Under the pieces are notes generated by a model. That model worked only from the letters and a program-made list of their open reading frames with translations, was not told where the DNA came from and ran no database searches. Shown here in pieces: positions 25,844 through 34,592 of a DNA stretch of 34,592 nt. The position numbers and the translations under genes were made by a program. The stretch's first letter is position 1; each line of letters opens with the position of its first letter. Source of the DNA: Acidiferrobacteraceae bacterium (GTDB lineage: Bacteria > Pseudomonadota > Gammaproteobacteria > Acidiferrobacterales > JAJDNE01); NCBI GenBank assembly GCA_037388825.1, contig JARRJV010000017.1, positions 1 to 34,592 of the forward strand. The letters are read 5' to 3'.

Positions 25844-27346
25844 ATGACGAACGAAATCCTGATGATTGTCGATGCCGTTTCCCGCGAGAAGGGCATCGAG
25901 AAAGACATTATCTTCAAGGCGATCGAGGCGGCGCTCGCCACGGCCACCCGCAAGAAACACGCGGGCGACATCGATGCGCGTGTCTCCATTCATCGCGACA
26001 CCGGCGACTACGACACCTTCCGCCGCTGGGAAGTGCTGGACGACGAATCGGAAGAGTTTGAATCCCCGGAACGCCAAATCCTGCTGGCCTATGCGCGCCA
26101 GAAAAACCCCGACATCGAGGTCGGCGATTTCATCGAGGAGCCGCTGGAGCCGGTGGAGTTCGGCCGCATCGCCGCCCAGGCAGCCAAGCAGGTCATCGTG
26201 CAGAAGGTGCGCGAGGCCGAGCGCGAGCAGATCGTGGAGCAGTTCCAGGACCGCCAGGGCGAGATGCTCACCGGCGTGGTCAAGCGCATGGAGCGTGGCG
26301 ATGCCATCGTCGAGATCGCCGGTGTCGAGGCCCTGCTGTCCAAGAGCAAGATGATCCCGCGCGAGGGTCTGCGTCCGGGCGACCGTATTCGCGCCTACCT
26401 GGAAAACGTGGAGCTGGTTCCCCGTGGCCCGCAGCTGTTCCTGAGCCGTACGTCGCCGCAGTTGCTGATCGAGCTGTTCAAGCTCGAGGTCCCGGAGGCG
26501 GGCGAAGGCCTGATCACCATCCACAGCGCCGCGCGTGATCCCGGCCTGCGCGCCAAGATCGCGGTCAGCACCTCCGATCCGCGCATCGACCCCATCGGCG
26601 CCTGCGTCGGCATGCGCGGATCGCGCGTACAGAGCGTGTCGAACGAACTCGCCGGCGAGCGCGTGGACATCATTCTGTTTTCGTCCAACCCGGCGGAATA
26701 CGTCATCAATGCCCTGGCCCCGGCCGAGGTGCTGTCCATCGTCGTCGACGAGGAACTGCAGAGCATGGACGTGATCGTGGACGAGACCCAGCTGTCCCAG
26801 GCCATTGGCCGCGGCGGCCAGAACGTGCGCCTGGCGTCGGAGCTGACCGGCTGGGACCTCAACATCATGACCGAGGAAGAGGCCCAGGAAAAAGGCAGCA
26901 ACGAGGCGGAGAACGCGATCCAGACCTTCATGAAGCAACTGGACGTGGACGAGGACGTGGCCCGGGTGCTGGTGGAGGAAGGCTTCACCTCCCTGGACGA
27001 AGTGGCCTACGTGCCCAAGCAGGAAATGGTGGCCATCGAGGGCTTCGACGAGGATATTGTCGAGGAGCTGCGCAACCGCGCGCGCGACGCCCTGCTGACC
27101 AGTGCCATCGCCGCCGAGGAGAAGATCGGCCTGTCCGAACCGGCCGCCGATCTGCTGGCCCTTGATGGCATGGACGAACACACGGCCCATCTGCTGGCCA
27201 GCAACGGGATCTGCACCCAGGAAGACCTGGCGGAGCAGGCGGTGGACGAGCTGATGGAAATCGAGGGCATGGAGGAGGAGAAGGCAAAGGCCCTGATCAT
27301 GGCCGCCCGTGCCCCCTGGTTTGAAAATGACGAAAAGGCGGGTTGA
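25844..27346 (+). CDS. nusA: Transcription termination/antitermination factor NusA
   Basis: NusA binds RNA polymerase and nascent RNA and modulates pausing, termination and antitermination. The 500-residue protein shows the N-terminal polymerase-binding domain (1-125), an S1 domain (about 130-200, [20 protein letters not shown]), two KH domains (about 200-345, with [12 protein letters not shown] and [11 protein letters not shown]), and two C-terminal acidic repeats (about 365-425 and 440-490) as in Escherichia coli. The ATG at 25844 with GGAG 11 bases upstream gives the family N-terminus [17 protein letters not shown]. infB begins 27 bases after its stop. Confidence 0.96.
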   Translation: MTNEILMIVDAVSREKGIEKDIIFKAIEAALATATRKKHAGDIDARVSIHRDTGDYDTFRRWEVLDDESEEFESPERQILLAYARQKNPDIEVGDFIEEPLEPVEFGRIAAQAAKQVIVQKVREAEREQIVEQFQDRQGEMLTGVVKRMERGDAIVEIAGVEALLSKSKMIPREGLRPGDRIRAYLENVELVPRGPQLFLSRTSPQLLIELFKLEVPEAGEGLITIHSAARDPGLRAKIAVSTSDPRIDPIGACVGMRGSRVQSVSNELAGERVDIILFSSNPAEYVINALAPAEVLSIVVDEELQSMDVIVDETQLSQAIGRGGQNVRLASELTGWDLNIMTEEEAQEKGSNEAENAIQTFMKQLDVDEDVARVLVEEGFTSLDEVAYVPKQEMVAIEGFDEDIVEELRNRARDALLTSAIAAEEKIGLSEPAADLLALDGMDEHTAHLLASNGICTQEDLAEQAVDELMEIEGMEEEKAKALIMAARAPWFENDEKAG

Positions 27347-27373
27347 GACTCGCCGTAGGCTGACAGGAATACT

Positions 27374-29851
<2,478 letters not shown>

Positions 29852-29901
29852 GCGCGTGCCGCCCTCCGGCGCCTTCCACCATTTACGCGGGTCCTTTCTC
29901 C

Positions 29902-30294
29902 ATGCATACCGAAAGCAACCGGCCGCGGCGCATCGCCGGCCTGCTGCAGCGTGAGCTGTCGGACCTGATCCGGCGCGAGGTCAGCGATCCACGCGTGGGC
30001 GATGTCACCCTGACCGCCGTCGATGTGAGCCGCGACCTTTCCAGCGCCCGCGTCTATTTCACCGTGTTCGACAAGAAACACGACGTGAAGGATGTCGCCC
30101 GCGCCCTCAATCACGCCGCCGGCTACCTGCGCCACCACCTGCGTTCGCGCGTGGACCTGCGCGGCATCCCCAACCTGCGCTTCGTGTACGACGAATCGGT
30201 GGAGCGGGGCGAGCGTATCGACAGCCTCCTCGACCACGCCCTGCACGACGAGGACGAAACGAAAGAACAGGAAGACGATGGGCCGGAGAAGTAA
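29902..30294 (+). CDS. rbfA: 30S ribosome-binding factor RbfA
   Basis: RbfA is a late 30S assembly factor that matures the 16S rRNA 5' end and is needed for cold adaptation. The 130-residue protein has the KH-like core: RRIAGLLQRELSDLIRREVSDPRV, then VSRDLSSARVYFTVF, then AAGYLRHHLRSRVDLRGIPNLRFVYDES. The tail is acidic. The ribosome site before the ATG is weak. The 3' end overlaps truB by 17 bases, supporting coupled translation. Confidence 0.95.
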   Translation: MHTESNRPRRIAGLLQRELSDLIRREVSDPRVGDVTLTAVDVSRDLSSARVYFTVFDKKHDVKDVARALNHAAGYLRHHLRSRVDLRGIPNLRFVYDESVERGERIDSLLDHALHDEDETKEQEDDGPEK

Positions 30295-31216
30295 ACGCGA
30301 CTGCCGCGACGTGAGCGGCATCCTGCTGCTGGACAAGCCCGAGGGCCTGAGCTCCAACCAGGCCCTGCAGCAGGCGAAGCGCCTGTTCAAGGCGTGCAAG
30401 GCCGGCCACACCGGCAGCCTGGATCCCATCGCCACCGGGCTCTTGCCCCTGTGCTTCGGCGAGGCGACCAAGGTGTCCCAGTTCATGCTGGACGCGGACA
30501 AGCGCTACCGCGTGAGCATCCGCCTGGGCCAGGAGACCGATACCTACGATTGCGAGGGCGAGATCGTGGCGGAGCAGCCGGTGGACGTGACCCGGCGCCA
30601 GCTGGAGCGGGCGCTCAAGGCCTTCGTCGGCGAGATCGACCAGATCCCGCCCATGTATTCCGCCATCAAGCAGCAGGGCCAGGCCCTGTACCACCTGGCG
30701 CGCCAGGGGGTGACGGTCGAGCGCCAGCCGCGGCGGGTGACCCTGTATTCCATCGTTCTGCTGGATTTCGAGGGAGATACCGCCGTGATCGAGGTCGATT
30801 GCAGCAAGGGCACCTATGTCCGCAGCCTGGCCCACGACCTGGGCCAGTCCCTGGGCTGCGGTGCCCACGTCAGCGCCCTGCGGCGCCTGGGGGTGGGCCC
30901 CTTCGATATCGCCGAGGCCGTCACGTTCGAGGCCCTGGAGGCCATGGACGACGCCGGCCGGGAAGGGGCACTGGAGCCCGTGGACCGGGCCCTGCCGGAC
31001 CTGGCCGAGGTCCGCATCAGCCGCCTGGCCACGCCCTATCTGCTCCAGGGGCAGCCGGTTTCCGCCCGCTTGGGTGGGGAACACGGCCTCGTGCGGCTGT
31101 ACGACGAGGACGGCCGCTTTCTCGGCGTGGGCGAGGCCCTGGACGACGGCCGGGTGGCGCCGAAGCGGCTCATGGTGCGGGTGGACGCCCCCGCGGCCGC
31201 CGGAGGAAAAAGCTGA
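30278..31216 (+). CDS. truB: tRNA pseudouridine-55 synthase TruB
   Basis: TruB makes pseudouridine 55 in the T loop of tRNAs. The 312-residue protein carries the catalytic motif [12 protein letters not shown] with Asp49, then [41 protein letters not shown] and the RNA-binding [17 protein letters not shown]-terminal PUA-like domain (about 235-305) is present. The start at 30278 overlaps the rbfA end, with GAAG just upstream; the longer open frame upstream is inside rbfA. About 95 bases separate it from rpsO, whose own promoter lies there. Confidence 0.95.
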   Translation: MGRRSKRDCRDVSGILLLDKPEGLSSNQALQQAKRLFKACKAGHTGSLDPIATGLLPLCFGEATKVSQFMLDADKRYRVSIRLGQETDTYDCEGEIVAEQPVDVTRRQLERALKAFVGEIDQIPPMYSAIKQQGQALYHLARQGVTVERQPRRVTLYSIVLLDFEGDTAVIEVDCSKGTYVRSLAHDLGQSLGCGAHVSALRRLGVGPFDIAEAVTFEALEAMDDAGREGALEPVDRALPDLAEVRISRLATPYLLQGQPVSARLGGEHGLVRLYDEDGRFLGVGEALDDGRVAPKRLMVRVDAPAAAGGKS

Positions 31217-31233
31217 AAAATCAGCGAAATGAG

Positions 31234-31262
31234 TTGAGACCGGGTGGGGGCGCGGTTAGAAT
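31234..31262 (+). promoter_or_regulatory. Sigma70 promoter of rpsO-pnp
   Basis: TTGAGA (31234-31239) and TAGAAT (31257-31262, five of six) are spaced by 17 bp, in the short truB-rpsO gap. This matches the known internal promoter location of the homologous operon. The -10 box sits in the loop of a perfect inverted repeat GGGCGCG (31248-31254)/CGCGCCC (31264-31270). Confidence 0.82.
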
Positions 31263-31310
31263 ACGCGCCCTCGGAACCTAACCGAATTCAAGCGAAACGA
31301 GGTAAACCAG

Positions 31311-31508
31311 ATGGCCCTGCAGGCACAGGACAAGAGCACCATCGTCAAAGATTACGAGACCAAGGCCGGCGACACCGGTTCCCCGGAGGTCCAGGTCGCG
31401 CTGCTGTCCGCGCGCATCAATGATCTGACGACCCATTTCCAGGAGCATCCGCACGACAACCACTCGCGGGTGGGTCTGCTGCGTATGGTCAACAAGCGGC
31501 GCAAGTAG
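31311..31508 (+). CDS. rpsO: Ribosomal protein S15, C-terminally truncated
   Basis: The 65-residue frame begins [16 protein letters not shown] and contains the S15 core [16 protein letters not shown] and [18 protein letters not shown], then stops at TAG (31506-31508). Typical bacterial S15 has 89 residues; the last helix (LLDYLKR...RYxxLIxxLGLR) is missing and is not found in any other frame before pnp. GAGGT at 31299-31303 gives a good start. S15 binds 16S rRNA helices 20-22 and organises the platform. The three N-terminal helices that contact rRNA are mostly retained. The stop could reflect a real deletion or a sequence error. Confidence 0.88.
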   Translation: MALQAQDKSTIVKDYETKAGDTGSPEVQVALLSARINDLTTHFQEHPHDNHSRVGLLRMVNKRRK

Positions 31509-31535
31509 ATAATTCACAGGATCGAGGACAATTCG

Positions 31536-33638
31536 TTGGCAAAAGCAAGCATATCTTTCGAATTCGGCAAACACACAGTCACGCTGGAAACGGGCGAGAT
31601 CGCCCGCCAGGCCAGCGGCGCCATCATGGCGAGCATGGGCGACACGGTAGTATTGGCGACAGTCGTCGGCGCCAAGGAAGGGCGACCGGGCCAGGACTTC
31701 TTCCCGCTAACGGTCGATTACCAGGAGAAGACCTTCGCCGCGGGCAAGATCCCCGGCGGCTTCTTCAAACGCGAGGGCCGACCTTCGGAAAAGGAAATCC
31801 TCACCGCCCGCCTGATTGACCGCCCCGTCCGCCCGCTGTTCCCCAAAGGTTATACCAACGAAGTCCAGATCATCATCACGGTCCTGTCCTCGGACCCGCA
31901 GATCGATCCGGAAATCATTTCCATGCTCGGCACCTCCGCCGCCCTGGCCGTTTCCGGCCTGCCGTTCAACGGCCCCATCGGCGCGTGCAAGGTCGGTTAC
32001 CTTGATGGCGAGTACATGCTGAACCCGACCTACGCTGACCTGGAGGTGTCCGATCTCGACCTGACCGTCGCCGGCACCGAACACGCCGTATTGATGGTGG
32101 AGTCCGAGGCCAAGCTGCTGCCGGAAGAGGTCATGCTCGGCGCCGTGGTCTTCGGCCACGAGCAGATGCAGACTGCGATCAAGGCCATCCGCGAACTGGC
32201 GGCCGAAGTCGGCACGCCGGCCATGGAATGGACCGCGCCGGAGAAAGACACCTCCGTCGCCGAAAAGGTCGCCGCCGCCGGCGAGGACAAGATCGGCGAG
32301 GCCTATCGCATCGCCGACAAGATGGAGCGCCAGGCGCGCATGTCCGAGGTCCGCTCCGAGATCAAGGGCGAACTGATTACTGACGACACCAGCGACGAAG
32401 AGGCCGAGGCCATCTCCGGCGCCATCAAGGACCTGGAGAAGAGGATCGTCCGCGGGCGCATCCTCGCCGGCGAGGCGCGTATCGACGGCCGCGACACCAA
32501 GACCGTGCGTCCCATCACCGTGCGCACCGGCGTCCTGCCCCGGGTCCATGGCTCGGCCCTGTTCACCCGTGGCGAGACCCAGGCCCTGGTGGTGACCACC
32601 CTCGGTACCAACCGCGACGCGCAGATCATCGACGCGCTCGAGGGCGAATACCGTTCGCCCTTCATCTTCCATTACAACTTCCCGCCGTACTCCGTCGGTG
32701 AGTGCGGCCGTGTCGGCAGCCCCAAGCGCCGCGAGATCGGCCACGGCCGTCTGGCCAAGCGCGGTGTGTCCGCGGTGCTGCCGAACATGGACGAGTATCC
32801 CTACACCATCCGCGTGGTGTCCGAGATCACCGAGTCCAACGGCTCCAGCTCCATGGCCTCCGTGTGCGGTTCCAGCCTGTCCATGATGGACGCGGGCGTG
32901 CCGCTGGCAGCGCCGGTGGCCGGTATCGCCATGGGCCTGGTGAAGGAAGGCGAAGCCTACGCCGTTCTGTCCGACATCATGGGTGACGAGGATCACCTCG
33001 GCGACATGGACTTCAAGGTTGCCGGTTCCGCCGACGGCGTGACCGCGCTGCAGATGGACATCAAGATCGAGGGTATCACCAAGGAAATCATGGAAGTGGC
33101 GCTGCACCAGGCGAAGGAAGGCCGGCTGCACATCCTCGGCAAGATGAACGAAGTCATCTCCAAGCCGCGCGAGGAGCTGTCCGACTACGCGCCGCGCATC
33201 ATCAGCTTCAAGATCAACCCGGACAAGATCCGTGACGTGATCGGCAAGGGCGGGGCCACCATCCGCGCCCTGTGCGAGGAGACCGGTGCCACCATCGACC
33301 TGGACGACGACGGTACGGTCAAGGTCGCCTCGGCCGACAACGCCGCCGCCCAGGAGGCCAAGCGCCGCATCGAGCAGATCACCGCCGACGTGGAAGTAGG
33401 CATGGTGTACGAGGGCAAGGTCGCCAAGCTCATGGACTTCGGTGCCTTCGTCACCATCCTGCCCGGCAAGGACGGCCTGGTGCACATCTCCCAGATCTCC
33501 AACGAGCGCGTGGAGAAGGTCAGCGACAAGCTGCGCGAGGGCGAGACCGTGCGCGTCAAGGTGCTGGAGGTGGACAAGCAGGGCCGTATTCGCCTGAGCA
33601 TGAAGGCACTGGAAGAAAAGCAGGCCGAGCAGGCGTAA
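31536..33638 (+). CDS. pnp: Polynucleotide phosphorylase (TTG start)
   Basis: PNPase degrades RNA 3' to 5' with phosphate and is part of the degradosome. The 700-residue protein has two RNase PH domains: the first with [20 protein letters not shown], the second with the catalytic aspartates in [18 protein letters not shown] domain (IGKGGATIR, about 568-576) and an S1 domain (about 623-692) end it. The start is a TTG with GAGGA at 31524-31528, seven bases upstream, giving the family N-terminus. Only 27 bases separate it from rpsO, so the long RNase III stem-loop that autoregulates pnp in Escherichia coli is absent. Confidence 0.96.
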   Translation: MAKASISFEFGKHTVTLETGEIARQASGAIMASMGDTVVLATVVGAKEGRPGQDFFPLTVDYQEKTFAAGKIPGGFFKREGRPSEKEILTARLIDRPVRPLFPKGYTNEVQIIITVLSSDPQIDPEIISMLGTSAALAVSGLPFNGPIGACKVGYLDGEYMLNPTYADLEVSDLDLTVAGTEHAVLMVESEAKLLPEEVMLGAVVFGHEQMQTAIKAIRELAAEVGTPAMEWTAPEKDTSVAEKVAAAGEDKIGEAYRIADKMERQARMSEVRSEIKGELITDDTSDEEAEAISGAIKDLEKRIVRGRILAGEARIDGRDTKTVRPITVRTGVLPRVHGSALFTRGETQALVVTTLGTNRDAQIIDALEGEYRSPFIFHYNFPPYSVGECGRVGSPKRREIGHGRLAKRGVSAVLPNMDEYPYTIRVVSEITESNGSSSMASVCGSSLSMMDAGVPLAAPVAGIAMGLVKEGEAYAVLSDIMGDEDHLGDMDFKVAGSADGVTALQMDIKIEGITKEIMEVALHQAKEGRLHILGKMNEVISKPREELSDYAPRIISFKINPDKIRDVIGKGGATIRALCEETGATIDLDDDGTVKVASADNAAAQEAKRRIEQITADVEVGMVYEGKVAKLMDFGAFVTILPGKDGLVHISQISNERVEKVSDKLREGETVRVKVLEVDKQGRIRLSMKALEEKQAEQA

Positions 33639-33656
33639 GTCCGCTGCAAGGCTGAA

Positions 33657-33685
33657 GAAAAAGGGCGCCTCCGGCGCCCTTTTTT
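33657..33685 (+). terminator. Rho-independent terminator after pnp
   Basis: GGGCGCC (33663-33669) and GGCGCCC (33673-33679) form a perfect stem with a TCC loop, preceded by an A-run and followed by six T, so the stem extends through A-T pairs. It lies about 20 bases after the pnp stop and closes the metY-pnp operon. Confidence 0.92.
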
Positions 33686-33722
33686 ATTGCCCGGATTTCG
33701 CGCATCGCGAGGACAAGTTAGT

Positions 33723-33791
33723 ATGAACGTCAAACAAGACAGGGAACCGGTCGTCTCCATGCACCACCCACCGGAAAATTCGCCATGCTGA
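33723..33791 (+). CDS. Possible 22-residue leader peptide upstream of terC
   Basis: An ATG at 33723 opens a 22-codon frame (MNVKQDREPVVSMHHPPENS then PC) ending in a TGA that overlaps the terC start codon region (33785-33791). GAGGA lies about ten bases upstream. It lies in the otherwise empty 100 bases between the terminator and terC. It could couple translation to terC, but chance is a good alternative. No metal-responsive riboswitch or clear promoter is seen here. Confidence 0.25.
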   Translation: MNVKQDREPVVSMHHPPENSPC

Positions 33792-34537
33792 ACTGGATCG
33801 CCGACCCCCAGGCCTGGATCGCCCTGGCCACGCTCACCGCGCTCGAGATCGTGCTGGGCATCGACAATATCGTCTTCATCTCCATCATCGTCAGCAAGCT
33901 GCCGGCGTCGCAGCGCAACCAGGCGCGGGTGCTGGGCTTAGGATTGGCCATGTTCACCCGCATCGCGCTGCTGTTCTCGCTGGTGTGGATCATGCGCCTG
34001 ACGGCGCCGCTGTTCACCGTGCTCGCCCAGGCCATCTCCGGGCGCGACATCATCCTCATCGGCGGCGGCTTATTTCTTATTGCCAAGTCCTCCCTCGAGA
34101 TCCACAACTCCCTGGAGGGGACGGAGGAGCACGAGCACGGGGCGCGCAGCTTCGGTTTCGCCGCCACCCTGGTACAGATCGCGCTCGTCGATATCATCTT
34201 CTCCCTGGATTCGGTGATTACCGCCGTCGGCCTGGTGCAGGAGCTGGAGATCATGGTGCTGGCCATCGTTGTCGCCGTACTTATTATGATGTGGGCCTCG
34301 GGACCGGTGAGCGCCTTCGTCGACCGCCACCCGACGGTGAAGATGCTGGCGCTGGCGTTCCTGGTGATGATCGGCGTCGCCCTCATCGCCGAGGGCCTGG
34401 ACCTGCACATCCCGCGCGGCTACATCTACTTCGCCATGGCGTTCTCGGTAGTGGTCGAAATGCTCAATTTGCGCCTGCGGGGGCGGGGAAGGGAGCCGGT
34501 GGTGCTGCATCGGCGTACACTTGAGGAGGAGGAGTAG
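33785..34537 (+). CDS. TerC-family integral membrane protein
   Basis: The 250-residue protein has about seven transmembrane helices with the family's conserved acidic sites: EIVLGIDNIVFIS (Glu21, Asp27) and VDIIFSLDSVITAVG (Asp136, Asp142), plus Glu203 in IAEGLD. Two helical repeats flank a short charged loop (EGTEEHEHGAR). TerC/YoaE/YgdQ proteins are linked to manganese or other metal-ion export and to metal supply of exported enzymes; the substrate here is unknown. No CBS or CorC domain follows, unlike YoaE. The last 55 bases of the window after it show no gene or clear terminator. Confidence 0.88.
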   Translation: MLNWIADPQAWIALATLTALEIVLGIDNIVFISIIVSKLPASQRNQARVLGLGLAMFTRIALLFSLVWIMRLTAPLFTVLAQAISGRDIILIGGGLFLIAKSSLEIHNSLEGTEEHEHGARSFGFAATLVQIALVDIIFSLDSVITAVGLVQELEIMVLAIVVAVLIMMWASGPVSAFVDRHPTVKMLALAFLVMIGVALIAEGLDLHIPRGYIYFAMAFSVVVEMLNLRLRGRGREPVVLHRRTLEEEE

Positions 34538-34592
34538 GGGCCGCTGCCTTGATCAATAGGTCGATGGCCCATTTTTATTAGAAATGGCCCGA

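Noticed and set aside
31707-33485. A 592-codon - strand frame opposite pnp
   Set aside because: Antisense shadow of pnp with no recognisable domain.
34538-34592. Repeated ATGGCCC and T-rich stretch at the window end
   Set aside because: The two copies are direct, not inverted, and the window ends here, so no terminator or mobile-element end can be supported.

Overview
The window reads as a chromosomal segment of a moderately GC-rich gammaproteobacterium. The signs are a fourteen-gene nuoA-N operon, the glmM-tpiA-secG-tRNA-Leu order, and the metY-rimP-nusA-infB-rbfA-truB-rpsO-pnp translation/RNA-decay cluster. A sulfur-oxidising or Chromatiales/Xanthomonadales-like lineage is plausible, but this is inference from gene order and the persulfide dioxygenase locus only. 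Coding density is very high and no stretch longer than about 300 bases lacks a gene; the largest gap (1522-1805) holds a terminator and the nuo promoter.

Left block (1-16208, + strand): the tail of glmM, then tpiA, secG and tRNA-Leu(GAG), a terminator, and a sigma70-type promoter driving nuoA to nuoN. All fourteen subunits of the proton-pumping NADH:quinone oxidoreductase are present as separate, closely spaced and often overlapping genes, with the expected Fe-S cysteines; NuoG lacks the optional N7 cluster motif.

Middle block (16209-25034): an accessory segment between two conserved blocks. On the - strand lies a compact sulfane-sulfur operon (MarR-type regulator, single-domain rhodanese, ETHE1-like persulfide dioxygenase), whose promoter is enclosed by a perfect 15-bp inverted repeat. 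A small cupin gene follows on the + strand. A five-gene - strand envelope operon then encodes a LolA-like periplasmic protein, two FtsX/LolC-E-like permeases, a LolD-like ATPase and a DUF1302-like outer-membrane beta-barrel. This looks like a dedicated inner-to-outer membrane lipid or lipoprotein route. Divergent to it are a CysZ-family membrane protein and an unrecognised multi-pass membrane protein.

Right block (25072-34537, + strand): metY (initiator tRNA) with its promoter, a hairpin-rich leader, rimP, nusA, infB, rbfA, truB, rpsO with its own promoter, pnp with a strong terminator, and a TerC-family transporter. The rpsO reading frame stops after 65 codons and lacks the usual last ~24 residues of ribosomal protein S15, which is the most surprising single-gene anomaly here.

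Best candidates for a second look: the self-contained Lol-like operon with its own barrel, the MarR operator/promoter architecture on a persulfide-detoxification operon, and the truncated rpsO.
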